A stretch of 64,000 nucleotides of DNA. Origin: Nocardiopsis sp. FR4. Its GTDB lineage: Bacteria; Actinomycetota; Actinomycetes; Streptosporangiales; Streptosporangiaceae. Position 1 is the first letter of the stretch. Each line of letters opens with the position of its first letter. The stretch is taken from positions 1 to 64,000 of the forward strand of contig NZ_VWVV01000018.1 of the NCBI RefSeq assembly GCF_009830945.1, in the 5' to 3' direction. Below the pieces are notes generated by a model that searched no databases, was not told the origin of the DNA, and was given only the letters and a program-made list of their open reading frames with translations. Of the stretch, positions 35,371 through 44,499 are shown in pieces. The position numbers were made by a program, and so were the translations under genes.

Positions 35371-35424
35371 CGCGAACGCCGGAGGCCGGGCCTCGTGCGG
35401 GGAGCCCGGCCTCCGGCGTTCGCG
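35371..35424 (-). terminator. Terminator after fadD
   Basis: Perfect 21-bp stem (35371-35391 with 35404-35424) and 12-nt loop, 10 nt after the fadD stop on the minus strand. Confidence 0.8.
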
Positions 35425-35434
35425 ACTACGCGGC

Positions 35435-37234
35435 TCAGCCCGCGTAGATGTCGTCGATCTCCTTGCTCCACTGCTTGCTGACCACGTGGCGCTTGACCTT
35501 CAGGGAGGCGGTCATCTGGCCGTTCTCCTCGCTGAAGTCGCTGGGCAGGATCTTGAACTTCTTGATGCCCTCGGCCTTGGACACCGCGTTGTTGGCGTTG
35601 TCCACCGCCTCCTGGACGGCGGCCCTCAGGTCCGGGTCCTCGGTCAGGTCGGCGACCTCGCCGGTCTTGCCGTGGGCCTCCTTCCACTGCGCGAACGACT
35701 CGGGGTCGATCGTGACCAGCGCGGCGATGAACTTGCGGTTGTCGCCGACCACCATGCACTGGCTGACCAGGGCGTGGGCGCGGATGCGGTCCTCCAGCAC
35801 GGCCGGGGCGACGTTCTTGCCGCCCGCGGTCACGATGATCTCCTTCTTGCGCCCGGTGACGCTGAGGAAGCCGTCCTCGTCCAGCGCGCCCAGGTCGCCG
35901 CTGCGGTAGAAGCCGTCCTCGGTGAAGGCCTCCTCGGTGGCCTTGTCGTTCTTCCAGTAGCCGACCATGATGTGGTCGCCCTTGAGGAGGATCTCGCCGT
36001 CGTCGTCGATGCGGACGGTGGTGCCGGGCAGCGGCTGGCCCACGGAGCCGATCTTGTTGAACTCGGGGCTGTTGACCGTGGTGGGGGCGGTGCTCTCGGT
36101 CAGGCCGTAGCCCTCGATGATGGTGAAGCCGATGCCGCGGAAGAAGTGGCCCAGGCGGGCGCCCAGCGCGGAGCCCCCGGAGACGGCGTAGTCGGCGTTG
36201 CCGCCCAGGGCGGCGAGCAGCTTGCCGTAGACGAGCTTGGCGAACAGGGCGTGGCGGAGCTTGAGGCCCAGGGGTACCCGGCCGCTGTCGAGCGCCTTGC
36301 TGTAGGCGATGGCGGTCTCGGCGGCGGCGTTGAAGATCTTGCCCTTGCCCTCGGCGGTGGCCTTCTGCTCGGCCTTGGTGTAGACCTTCTCGAACACGCG
36401 GGGGACCGCGAGCAGGAAGGTCGGCCGGAAGACGGAGAACTGCTCGATCAGCTCCGGGCCGGTGGAGGGGAAGTGGCCCAGGGTGGCCTTGCCCTCCACG
36501 ACCATGACCTGGACGAAGCGGGCGAAGACGTGGGCCAGGGGCAGGAAGAGCAGGGTGGAGGGGTTCTCCTTGCCCTGCAGGACCTGTTTGGCCGGGCCGT
36601 TGAGCGCGCCGCGGGCGATGAACAGGAAGTTGCGGTGGGTGAGCTTGCAGCCCTTGGGGCGGCCGGTGGTGCCCGAGGTGTAGATGAGGGTGGCGAGGTC
36701 GTCGGCCTTGACGGCGGTGCGGCGCTCGTTCAGCGTGTCGTCGGAGACGTCGGCGCCCGCGGAGCGCAGCTCGGCGAACTCGGGGCCCTCGAACTTCCAG
36801 ACCGGGCCCAGGTCGGGGGTCCTGTCGCGGACCGACTCCACGCGCTCGGCATGGGCGTCGGTCTCGACGAAGACGGCCTTGGCGCCGGAGTCGGCGAGGA
36901 TCCACTCGACCTGTTCGGCGGAGGAGGTCTCGTAGATGGGGACGGTCACGCCGCCGACGGACCAGATGGCGTAGTCGACCACCGTCCACTCGTAGCGGGT
37001 GCGCGACATCAGGGCCACGCGGTCGCCGTGCTCGATGCCGGCGTCGATCAGGGCCTTGGCGTACGCGGCGATGTCGCCGTGCAGCTCCGCCACGGTGACG
37101 TCGTGCCACTGGCCGGACTCCTGTCGACGGGCGGCGACGGCGTCGGGCTCGCTGGCCGCGCGCGCGTAGAGCGTGTCGGTCAGTCGCGCGTCTTCGGAGA
37201 TCTCGACCTTCGCGGGAGAGCTGTATTCGCGCAC
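35435..37234 (-). CDS. fadD: Long-chain fatty acid--CoA ligase (FadD15-like)
   Basis: 599 residues from GTG 37234 with CAGGAG upstream. ANL superfamily: P-loop TLIYTSGTTGRPKG, adenylate motif GYGLTESTAP, hinge and C-terminal catalytic Lys region (VTGRKKEIIVTAGGKNVAP). Activates fatty acids to acyl-CoA via acyl-AMP. A 14-nt palindrome lies about 65 nt upstream of the start. M. tuberculosis fadD15 (Rv2187) has the same position relative to pimB. Confidence 0.93.
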   Translation of the reverse strand: MREYSSPAKVEISEDARLTDTLYARAASEPDAVAARRQESGQWHDVTVAELHGDIAAYAKALIDAGIEHGDRVALMSRTRYEWTVVDYAIWSVGGVTVPIYETSSAEQVEWILADSGAKAVFVETDAHAERVESVRDRTPDLGPVWKFEGPEFAELRSAGADVSDDTLNERRTAVKADDLATLIYTSGTTGRPKGCKLTHRNFLFIARGALNGPAKQVLQGKENPSTLLFLPLAHVFARFVQVMVVEGKATLGHFPSTGPELIEQFSVFRPTFLLAVPRVFEKVYTKAEQKATAEGKGKIFNAAAETAIAYSKALDSGRVPLGLKLRHALFAKLVYGKLLAALGGNADYAVSGGSALGARLGHFFRGIGFTIIEGYGLTESTAPTTVNSPEFNKIGSVGQPLPGTTVRIDDDGEILLKGDHIMVGYWKNDKATEEAFTEDGFYRSGDLGALDEDGFLSVTGRKKEIIVTAGGKNVAPAVLEDRIRAHALVSQCMVVGDNRKFIAALVTIDPESFAQWKEAHGKTGEVADLTEDPDLRAAVQEAVDNANNAVSKAEGIKKFKILPSDFSEENGQMTASLKVKRHVVSKQWSKEIDDIYAG

Positions 37235-37745
37235 GTGGTGCTCCTGGACGTGTACGGGTTCTGACAGTGGGGACGTGATGACGGTAACAACAGAAGCCTA
37301 CTCGTGAGTAGAACAGGTTGCCGTTCGGTATCCAACGGTGACCCGACCTGGGCGTATGGCGGGTCAGGGCGCCGTGGGCGCGCTGTGCCCGCCGTGCGCG
37401 GGGCGGGGCCCGCCCCCGGGGCGGCGCGGGCGGGCGGGACCGGGTCCGGTGCCGCGGCGTGCGCCGCTCCCGCTCGTGGGGCGTGCAGGTCACGGCGGTG
37501 ATCCGGGTTACCCGCCGTACGCACGCGAGACTATACGCCCGGCATAGCTTTTGTGCACATCATGAGAACTCTGCGTTCTCTGCGACCTTTGGACCCTTCT
37601 GGGGCTTTGGCTTTCCGGCGACCCGCCGTCACGGGACCCCGGGGGCTTCCCGGGTTCCTCCCTGATCCTGCCCTGAGAAGGCTCCCGCGGGGTCTGCCGG
37701 GCCGGTTACCGTGAAGCGGAACGCGCTGCGAAGGAGGAGCCTGAC
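37235..37745. other. Divergent intergenic region fadD-DUF5304-like gene
   Basis: 511 nt, no gene. Contains the palindrome at 37298-37311 near fadD, an AT-richer stretch around 37530-37620 with an inverted repeat GAGAAC-N5-GTTCTC (37564-37580), and the ribosome-binding site GAAGGAGGAG ahead of 37746. Confidence 0.45.
37298..37311. promoter_or_regulatory. Palindrome upstream of fadD, TetR-type operator candidate
   Basis: CTACTC-GT-GAGTAG, perfect 6-bp arms around two bases, 64 nt before the fadD start. Spacing and symmetry are like operators of TetR-family fatty-acid regulators. No such regulator gene is in the window. Confidence 0.4.
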
Positions 37746-38189
37746 ATGGCGGAGAACGCCGACCGCAACAGGGGCCCGGACTCGGGCAGGGCCGAGCCCG
37801 ACCTCATCGACGACGCGCTGGGACTGGTCGACAGCCTCCAGCGCCGCCTGCTGTCGGCCGGGGTGCGCCGCGGGGTCAGGGCCGTCACCTCGCCGCCCCC
37901 GGGCAAGGGGGACGTGTGGGAGGAGGCCATCCGGCTGGAGTCGGGGCGGCGCCGCGACCCCCTGGAGGAGGTCCTCGACATCGTCCGCACCTCCGCTCCC
38001 GAGGTCGCCGGACACCTGGGCCGGGCCGGCCTGGCCCTGGCCGGCGCGCTGGGCCGCACCTGGGGCGTCGTCGAGCGTTCCCTGGAGGAGGGGCGTGCGC
38101 AGGCCCGCCGGGACGGCTCCGAGCACACGTCCGCCCCGCGGCCCGAGGGCGGCGGGGAGGGCGACCGGCGGCTGACCACGGGCGCCTGA
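37746..38189 (+). CDS. Small helical protein upstream of glucokinase, DUF5304-like
   Basis: 147 residues from ATG 37746 after an excellent GAAGGAGGAG site. Acidic, mostly helical (DDALGLVDSLQRRLLSAG, DPLEEVLDIVRTSAPEVAGHLGRAGLALAGALG), with a disordered C-terminus; no signal peptide. Its position directly ahead of the ROK glucokinase recalls S. coelicolor SCO2127 next to glkA, which is reported to affect glkA expression; sequence relationship to SCO2127 is not checked. Function unknown. Confidence 0.65.
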   Translation: MAENADRNRGPDSGRAEPDLIDDALGLVDSLQRRLLSAGVRRGVRAVTSPPPGKGDVWEEAIRLESGRRRDPLEEVLDIVRTSAPEVAGHLGRAGLALAGALGRTWGVVERSLEEGRAQARRDGSEHTSAPRPEGGGEGDRRLTTGA

Positions 38190-38421
38190 GCGCCGCGCGC
38201 CCCGGCGGTGGCCGGGGCCGGGTTCCCGTCCGCGCGTACCCGGGTTCCGGTCCCCGCTGGGGCCGGGCCCGGGTACGCGGCCGTTCGCGTGCCCGGACGG
38301 GGGTGTCGACGGCTCCGCGGCACCTGGTTTAATCGAGGGACTCGCATCATATGAAAAATCTCAGCCATGAACCTTGAGACTTATGTCAGAGTTCGGGCGT
38401 AAGTACGAAGGAGCTGCCCCC

Positions 38422-39369
38422 ATGCTGACCATCGGCGTAGACATCGGCGGAACCAAGGTCGCCGCCGGTGTCGTGAACCCTGACGGGCAGATCCTGGACA
38501 AGGTCAAGTACCCCACGCCCAGCAACGACCCCGTCGGCCTGGCCGACGTGGTCGCCAAGGCCGTCGGCGAGCTGCGCGCCAGGCAGGACGCCGGCGCGGT
38601 CGGCGCGGTCGGCGTGGGCGTGGCCGGGTTCGTGGACGAGGACCGCGCCACCGTGCAGGTCGCGGTCAACCTCGGGCTGCGCGAGGAGCCGCTGCGGGAG
38701 CGGGTCCAGGAGCGCGTCCACCTGCCGGTGGTCATCGAGAACGACGCCAACGCCGCGGCCTGGGCCGAGGCCAGGTTCGGCGCCGGGCGCGGCAGCGACC
38801 ACATCGTCTGCGTCACCCTGGGCACCGGTATCGGCGGCGGCCTGGTCATCGGCGGCGCCCTGCACCGCGGCCGCTACGGTGTGGCGGCCGAGGTCGGCCA
38901 CTACCGGATGGTCCCGCACGGGCGGCGCTGCGCCTGCGGTAACCACGGCTGCTGGGAGCAGTACGCCAGCGGGAGCGCCCTGGTCGCCGAGGGCCAGGAC
39001 CTGGCACGTACCGACCCGCGGGCCGCCGAGCGCATGCTCAAGCTCGCCGACGGCGCCGTGGAGCGGGTCCAGGGACACGTCATCACGCAGGCCGCGCTGG
39101 AGGGCGACCGCGCCGCCCTGGACTGCTTCGCCACCGTCGGCGAGTGGGCCGGGCTGGGCCTGGCCGACCTGGCCGCCATCCTCGACCCCGAGTGCTTCGT
39201 CCTGGGCGGCGGGGTCTCCGACGCCGGGTCCATCCTGCTGGACCCGGTCCGCGCCTCCTTCGCCCGCCACGTCTCGGGCCGCCCCGGCCGCCGCCTGGCC
39301 GACGTGCGCCTGGCCGAGCTGGGCGGCGAGGCGGGCATCGTCGGCGCGGGCGACCTCGCACGCCACTGA
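38422..39369 (+). CDS. glkA: ROK-family glucokinase
   Basis: 315 residues from ATG 38422 with AAGGAG upstream; the frame extends to 38374, but homologues start at LTIGVDIGGTK. ATP-binding DIGGTKVAAG, VENDANAAAWAEARFG-type active-site block (IENDANAAAWAEA), the ROK zinc motif CACGNHGCWEQYASG and LGTGIGGG. Phosphorylates glucose, and in Streptomyces the orthologue mediates glucose repression. The 230-nt leader region is AT-richer (TTTAAT near 38329) and probably holds its promoter. Confidence 0.93.
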   Translation: MLTIGVDIGGTKVAAGVVNPDGQILDKVKYPTPSNDPVGLADVVAKAVGELRARQDAGAVGAVGVGVAGFVDEDRATVQVAVNLGLREEPLRERVQERVHLPVVIENDANAAAWAEARFGAGRGSDHIVCVTLGTGIGGGLVIGGALHRGRYGVAAEVGHYRMVPHGRRCACGNHGCWEQYASGSALVAEGQDLARTDPRAAERMLKLADGAVERVQGHVITQAALEGDRAALDCFATVGEWAGLGLADLAAILDPECFVLGGGVSDAGSILLDPVRASFARHVSGRPGRRLADVRLAELGGEAGIVGAGDLARH

Positions 39370-39402
39370 CGGCTCCCCGCGCAGGGGGACCGGTACGCGA
39401 AG

Positions 39403-39432
39403 GGGCCCCGGCGAAGGTGTTCGCCGGGGCCC
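39403..39432. terminator. Bidirectional terminator between glkA and plsC
   Basis: GGGCCCCGGCGAA (39403-39415) and its exact complement (39420-39432) form a 13-bp stem with a 4-nt loop between the two convergent genes. Confidence 0.75.
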
Positions 39433-39448
39433 GTGGTGTCCGGGGCGC

Positions 39449-40264
39449 CTACTCCTGGCCGGAGCCGCGACGGGAGCGCTTCCTCTCCTCGCGGCGGGTG
39501 CGGCGCTCCTCCTTGCGCCGGGAGCGCTCGGCGCGCCTGCGGTCCTTGTCGCTGGCGTGCTGTTCGCGGCGGGCCTCCTTGGCCTCGGCCTCCAGTTCGG
39601 CCTTGACCGACTGCGCGTAGCGGTCCACGTACTCCTGGCCGGACATCTCCATGAGCGCGTACATGATCTCGTCGGTCACGGCGCGCAGCACGCGCGGATC
39701 CTTCTCCATGCCGTAGTAGCGGGAGAAGTCCAGCGGCTTGCCGAACCTGACCTTGGGGCGCACGCCCAACCGGGGGAGTGTCCGCCCGGGCGGCATGATC
39801 TTCTCCAGGTTGATCATCGCCATCGGCACCACCGGCGCCCTGGACTCCAGCGCCAGGCGGGCCACACCGGTACGGCCCCGGTAGAGCCTGCCGTCGGGGG
39901 AGCGGGTGCCCTCGGGGTAGATGCCCAGCAGGTCGCCGCGCTTGAGGACCTTCAGCCCGGTGCGCAGCGCCGCCTCGCTGGCCCTGCCTCCCGAGCGGTC
40001 GATGGGGATCTGGCCCACGCCGGTGAAGAAGGCCCGGCTGATCAGGCCCTTGACCCCCGTACCGGTGAAGTACTCGGCCTTGGCCAGGAAGGTGATCTTG
40101 CGCGGCAGCGGCAGCGGGCCGAAGAAGTGGTCGGAGAAGGACAGGTGGTTGCTGACCATGATGGCCGGCCCCCTGCGCGGCACGTTCTCCACGCCCTCGG
40201 CGCGCGGTTGCCACAACACGGCCAGAACCGGCCCCAGGATCGCCTTGACCACCCAGTAGAACAT
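39449..40264 (-). CDS. 1-acylglycerol-3-phosphate O-acyltransferase family protein (PlsC-like)
   Basis: 271 residues. Acyltransferase motifs NHLSFSD (HX4D), FFTGVGQIPIDR, YPEGTRSPDG and APVVPMAMI in the expected order. Membrane-associated at the N-terminus (FYWVVKAILGPVLAVLW). The last 45 residues are a highly basic Arg/Lys/Glu tail (RRRAERSRRKEERRTRREER), which could be membrane- or nucleic-acid-binding. M. tuberculosis Rv2182c is the positional equivalent. Confidence 0.88.
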   Translation of the reverse strand: MFYWVVKAILGPVLAVLWQPRAEGVENVPRRGPAIMVSNHLSFSDHFFGPLPLPRKITFLAKAEYFTGTGVKGLISRAFFTGVGQIPIDRSGGRASEAALRTGLKVLKRGDLLGIYPEGTRSPDGRLYRGRTGVARLALESRAPVVPMAMINLEKIMPPGRTLPRLGVRPKVRFGKPLDFSRYYGMEKDPRVLRAVTDEIMYALMEMSGQEYVDRYAQSVKAELEAEAKEARREQHASDKDRRRAERSRRKEERRTRREERKRSRRGSGQE

Positions 40265-40649
40265 CGCTCAGATCACCCCTGCACACGCGGGGAGCACTGG
40301 GCAGGGTCTGCCTCGATTCACTGTCCCGCTCGGCCGACATTGCCAGGCTCACGCCCGAAGGGTCCGGGGGAGCCGCCGCCTGACGTGCGCCATCCTCCCA
40401 CCGTGCGGGGGCAACTGCCAAAGCGCCCCCAAACGGGCCCTCCGCCCGCCGCGAAAGAGGATACTCAGTCGGCCCGCCCGGCGGAGCCTCCCCTCCCGGC
40501 ACCGGACCGGGGGACGTTAGTGTGCACCCATGACAAACAGTCCGCCGAGGGGCTAGCCTCACGGCTGGAGCCAGCATCCGCACGCCCCGAACCAGCGCGC
40601 TCCGGCCCTTCCCACCACCGCGTACCGCATGATCCCCTGGAGCCGCTCC
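40265..40649. other. Divergent intergenic region plsC-hydrolase
   Basis: About 385 nt, no gene. A promoter candidate for the plus-strand hydrolase is listed separately. On the plsC side I see no convincing promoter. Confidence 0.4.
40530..40559 (+). promoter_or_regulatory. Promoter candidate for the hydrolase operon
   Basis: ATGACA (40530-40535), 18-nt spacer, TAGCCT (40554-40559). This is one of the better sigma-70-type matches in the window, with a leader of about 85 nt. Confidence 0.5.
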
Positions 40650-41447
40650 GTGACACCGCCCATCGCCCACCCCCTCATCCCGGGCGCGGAACCGTTCAGC
40701 CACCACGGGTCGGGGGTCGGCGTCCTGCTCTGCCACGGGTTCACCGGCTCCCCGTACTCGATGCGCCCCTGGGGCGAGTACCTGGCGGCGGCGGGCCTGA
40801 GCGTGGAGGTCCCCCTGCTGCCCGGGCACGGCACGGTCTGGCACCACATGAACCTCACCACCAGCGACGACTGGCTCGCCGAGGCCGAACGGGTCCTGCT
40901 GGAGCTGTCGGCGCGCTGCGACGAGGTGTTCGTCATGGGGCTGTCCATGGGCGGGGCGCTGACCCTGCGGCTGGCCCAGCGCCACCCCGGCCTCGTGCGC
41001 GGGGCCGTGCTCGTCAACCCCTCCCTGGCGGTGGAGGACCGGCGGCTGCCCCTCATCGCGCCCTTCCGCCGCGCCGTCTCGCGGTTCATGCCCTCCACAC
41101 CGGGCCTGGGCACCGACATCTCCAAGGACGACACCACCGAGGGCGGCTACGACCGCGTGCCCACCGCCGCGGCGGCGACACTCCCGAAGCTGTGGCGCGA
41201 GGTTCAGGAGGGCATGTCCGGTTTGCGAGCGCCGATCCTGGCCTTCCGGAGCCCCCAGGACCACGTCGTGGGACCGGACAGTCTGCGTATCCTCGCTAGG
41301 AGAGCGGTCAACACGCGGCTGACGATCCACCTGCTCCACGACAGCTACCACGTGGCGACGCTCGACCACGACGCCGCCGCGATCTTCGACGGGAGCCTCG
41401 CCTTCGTGCGAGAGCACAGCAGAAGCGGGGAAGGAGCCGACCGATGA
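40650..41447 (+). CDS. Alpha/beta hydrolase (carboxylesterase/monoacylglycerol-lipase-like)
   Basis: 265 residues from GTG 40650, preferred over ATG 40629 because CTGGAG sits 7 nt before it. Oxyanion strand GVLLCHGFTGSP, nucleophile elbow GLSMGG (Ser), acidic residue in FRSPQDHVVG and catalytic His in DSYHVATLDHD. Cytosolic ester hydrolase; substrate unknown. The stop overlaps the next ATG (ATGA). Confidence 0.85.
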   Translation: MTPPIAHPLIPGAEPFSHHGSGVGVLLCHGFTGSPYSMRPWGEYLAAAGLSVEVPLLPGHGTVWHHMNLTTSDDWLAEAERVLLELSARCDEVFVMGLSMGGALTLRLAQRHPGLVRGAVLVNPSLAVEDRRLPLIAPFRRAVSRFMPSTPGLGTDISKDDTTEGGYDRVPTAAAATLPKLWREVQEGMSGLRAPILAFRSPQDHVVGPDSLRILARRAVNTRLTIHLLHDSYHVATLDHDAAAIFDGSLAFVREHSRSGEGADR

Positions 41448-42325
41448 CGCAACGTCGGGGCAACGGCCTGCTCGCCGACGCCTACGTTCCTCTGGTCCTG
41501 CTCGCCCCCTCGCACGCCGACCGGATGCTGGAGGCGCTGCGCCGCAGCGGCATCGCCGCCTACGCCGTCCCCCTGGAGGAGGACGTGCTGGACCCGGAGG
41601 GCGGCGACGACCCGCCCACCGACCACCTGTACGTGGACGCCGAGGAACGCGCCGCCGCCGAGCGGGTGCTGGGCGCCGAGCTGCCCGACCTGGGTGCGGG
41701 GGCCGCCCCCGACCTGCCGGCCCCGCGCGAGCCCCGGCCCGAGACGGACGGGGAGGAGGGCGGCCCCAGCGGTCACGACGCGCCGGTCGGCGGCGACCTG
41801 CTGGACGGCCCGCCCGCCAACGTCGACCCCGACGCCGCCCCCGTCCAGCCCGCCGACGAGGACGAGGTCTGGAACGACCTGGTCGCGCGGTTCTACGACG
41901 ACGCCGACACCTCCGCCGAGCGCCGCCGCCCCGCCTGGCCCGACGCGGAGAACCTCAGCGTCTCCGACCCCCGGGAGGAGACGGTCGGAGACCTGCTCGC
42001 CTCCGGTCCGGGGGGCTCGGAGGAGCGGGAGGAGACCGAGGAGCGGGAGCGCCGCCGCGCCGAGGCGGAACTGGAGGGCCACTACCAGCCGCCGCCCCCG
42101 CCGCCCCTGCTGCAGGGCGACCGGGTGGGCATCGCCGCCTGGTTCGGCCTGCTGGGCGCCCCGGTGCTGGTGTTCGGCGCGGCCTTCCTCGGCGTCACCC
42201 TGCCCAACTGGCTGATGTTCGTGGCGGTGCTGGCCTTCCTGACCAGCTTCGTCGTCCTGGTCTTCCGCATGACCGACTCCCGTCCGCCCGGCGACAGCGG
42301 GCCCGACGACGGGGCGGTGGTCTGA
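41444..42325 (+). CDS. Two-helix membrane protein with long acidic linker
   Basis: 293 residues, coupled by ATGA to the hydrolase. A small N-terminal fold (AYVPLVLLAPSHADRMLEALRRSGIAAYAVPL..DHLYVDAEERAAAERVL) resembles DUF2007-type signal-transducing modules, followed by an acidic, Pro-rich stretch (about 85-215) and two membrane helices (about 230-250 and 255-275). No enzymatic motif. It ends in a TGA that is in frame with the downstream kinase. Confidence 0.65.
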   Translation: MTQRRGNGLLADAYVPLVLLAPSHADRMLEALRRSGIAAYAVPLEEDVLDPEGGDDPPTDHLYVDAEERAAAERVLGAELPDLGAGAAPDLPAPREPRPETDGEEGGPSGHDAPVGGDLLDGPPANVDPDAAPVQPADEDEVWNDLVARFYDDADTSAERRRPAWPDAENLSVSDPREETVGDLLASGPGGSEEREETEERERRRAEAELEGHYQPPPPPPLLQGDRVGIAAWFGLLGAPVLVFGAAFLGVTLPNWLMFVAVLAFLTSFVVLVFRMTDSRPPGDSGPDDGAVV

Positions 42326-42328
42326 CCC

Positions 42329-43471
42329 CTGGGCTTCGACGTCCCCCTCTGGCGCTCCTTCGCCCTCTTCCGCGCGGTGGCCCTGGCCTACTCCCTGGTC
42401 CTCCTCCTCCAGCACCACGAGCACCTGTCCCGTCCCTGGCTGGCCTGGGTGGTGCTGGCGGCCATGGCGGCGTGGACGGTGGCCGCCACGCGCGGCTACG
42501 CGCGCCCCGAGCACCGCACCTGGCACCTGCTCACCGCCGACCTGGCGGTGGCCTTCGCGTGCCTGTTCGCCACCGCGTGGGCGGCGGAGCCGTTCTACCT
42601 CACCCAGGCCCCGCCGCTGAGCGGCTACTGGTTCGCGGGCGCGGCCCTGGCCGCCAGTGTCATCTGGGGGCGGCGCGGAGCCGCCCTGGTCGCCGTGCTC
42701 TACGGCGCGGCCGACCTGGCCCTGCGCGCGGTCATGGGCGCCGCCGTCACCGCCGCGACCGCCCGGGGCGTGGTGCTGCTGCTCCTGGCCGGTCTGGCCG
42801 TGGGGTACATGGCCAGCGTCGCCGGGCGGGCCGAGGAGCGCTTCGCCCGGGCGGTGGCGCTGGAGGCGCGCATCCGCGAGCGCGAGCGGCTGGCCCGCTC
42901 CATCCACGACTCGGTGCTGCAGGTGCTCTCCCTGGTGCGGCGGCGCGGCGCCGAGGCCGGGGGCGAGGCCGCGGAGCTGGCCCGGATGGCCGGGGACCAG
43001 GAGGTGCGCCTGCGCGCTCTGATCACCGACGGGCTGGACGGGGAGGCGGCCCCCGGAGGGGCCGCGCCCGCGGCGGCGGAGGACGTCGTGGACCTGCGTG
43101 AGCTGCTGCGCCCCGTGGAGTCGGTCCACGTGTCGCTGTCCGCGCCCGCCACGCCCGTCACCCTGCCCGCGCCCGTCGCGGCGGAGCTGTCCGCCGCGGT
43201 CCGGGCGGCCCTGGACAACGTGGAGCGGCACTGCCCGCCCGGTACCCGCGCCTGGGTCCTGGTGGAGGACGAGGAGGACGCGGTGACCGTGTCCGTGCGC
43301 GACGAGGGGCCCGGTGTCGACCCCGGGCGGTTGGAGCGGGCCCTGGCCGACGGCCGCCTCGGGGTTGCCCAGTCCGTGCGGGGTCGGGTGCGCGATCTGG
43401 GCGGGAGCGCGGAGTACGTGTCGCTCCCCGGGCAGGGGACCGAGGTGGAGATGCGCGTTCCGCGGCGCTGA
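42329..43471 (+). CDS. NarL-type sensor histidine kinase
   Basis: 380 residues if read from CTG 42329. The next standard start, GTG 42377, would cut into the first membrane helix (SFALFRAVALAYSLVLLL) and has no ribosome-binding site, whereas GGTGG lies 8 nt before the CTG. Five to six membrane spans (about 15-155), then a HisKA_3 dimerisation helix with the phospho-accepting His in RSIHDSVLQVLSLV, and an HATPase domain (ALDNVERHC, VRDEGPGVDPG). It begins 3 nt after the upstream stop and in the same frame. The likely partner is the NarL-type regulator at 48636-49292. Confidence 0.8.
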   Translation: MGFDVPLWRSFALFRAVALAYSLVLLLQHHEHLSRPWLAWVVLAAMAAWTVAATRGYARPEHRTWHLLTADLAVAFACLFATAWAAEPFYLTQAPPLSGYWFAGAALAASVIWGRRGAALVAVLYGAADLALRAVMGAAVTAATARGVVLLLLAGLAVGYMASVAGRAEERFARAVALEARIRERERLARSIHDSVLQVLSLVRRRGAEAGGEAAELARMAGDQEVRLRALITDGLDGEAAPGGAAPAAAEDVVDLRELLRPVESVHVSLSAPATPVTLPAPVAAELSAAVRAALDNVERHCPPGTRAWVLVEDEEDAVTVSVRDEGPGVDPGRLERALADGRLGVAQSVRGRVRDLGGSAEYVSLPGQGTEVEMRVPRR

Positions 43472-43729
43472 GACGCCCGCTGCGTCCCCCGGAGGCGCGC
43501 CGGCGACAAGGGGGAAAGCGCCCCTCGGGGTACGCCGCCCCAGGGCGCCCCCAGCGGCGCCCAGCCCGTTCCTGGAGCTTCTGCCTCCGGGAAAATCGCT
43601 GGTCAGAGGAGGGGAAGCCGAGGTGGCGCACGCGGGGCGCGCGGGACCCCGGCCGCACGCGTGCGGTGGCCCGGCCCGGCCGCGGCCTCCCGCCTGGGAC
43701 GCCGCGGCCGTCCGCGGGGGCGGGTTCCC

Positions 43730-44359
43730 CTACCGCGGGCCCTCGCCGGGCTCCTCCTGGTAGGAGAAGCGCTGCTCCCGCCAGGGGTCGGCCCGGTTGT
43801 GGTAGCCGCGCTCCTCCCAGAAGCCCCGGCGGTCGGCGGTCATGTACTCCACGGCGCGCAGCCACTTCACGCTCTTCCACCCGTACAGGTGCGGCACCAC
43901 CAGGCGCAGCGGGGCGCCGTGCTCGGGGGGGAGCGGTTCCCCGTAACGGTGGGTGGCCAGCAGCACGCCCTCGCGCAGGAAGTCGTCCAGGCGCATGTTG
44001 GCGCTGTAGCCGTACTCGCCCCAGGCCATCACGTGCGTCACCTCGGGCGCGGGCGGCGCCTCGGCGACCAGGGCGGCGGAACTGACCCCGCCCCAGGGCA
44101 CGTCGGGGGTGCTGAACCGCATCACGCAGTGGAAGTCGTGCACCGCCTCCACCCGGGGCAGCCGGGAGAACTCCGGCCAGGTCCACCGGTAGGAGCCCAG
44201 GTCGGCGGTGGCCCCCAGGATCCGAAAGTCCCACCTGTCCGGCCGGAAGGCGGGCACCCGCCCGTAGTGCAGCGGTTTGTGCTCGTGGCGCACCGCCTGA
44301 CCGGGAGGCAGACGCGGCCGGTTCCCGTCCGCCCCGCTCCCGTCCGTCTCCTCGGACAC
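43730..44359 (-). CDS. Sulfite-oxidase-like molybdopterin oxidoreductase
   Basis: 209 residues from GTG 44359 (GGGGAGG upstream). SUOX/YedY-type fold: the molybdenum-ligating cysteine in DFHCVMRFSTPDVPWGGV, MAWGEYGYSANMRLDDFL, and GAPLRLVVPHLYGWKSVKWL. No signal peptide, so probably cytosolic. Substrate unknown; in actinomycetes such short members are annotated only as sulfite-oxidase-like. Confidence 0.85.
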   Translation of the reverse strand: MSEETDGSGADGNRPRLPPGQAVRHEHKPLHYGRVPAFRPDRWDFRILGATADLGSYRWTWPEFSRLPRVEAVHDFHCVMRFSTPDVPWGGVSSAALVAEAPPAPEVTHVMAWGEYGYSANMRLDDFLREGVLLATHRYGEPLPPEHGAPLRLVVPHLYGWKSVKWLRAVEYMTADRRGFWEERGYHNRADPWREQRFSYQEEPGEGPR

Positions 44360-44499
44360 GTGCCTCCCCCTGTTCGTCTCTCGGCCTCCGCGGCCGTGCC
44401 CGCTCGGTCGGAGCGGACGCGGTCCGAACCACGGCGTCCGGCCATCCTGTCAGGTGCCGGGGAGAGCCAGATCACTCACCCCGACGGTGCGGGTGTGTG

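Noticed and set aside
38320..38340. CCTGGTTTAATCGAGG near glkA as a third DasR site
   Set aside because: Only the left half (TGGT..TA) fits; the right half lacks ACCA symmetry.
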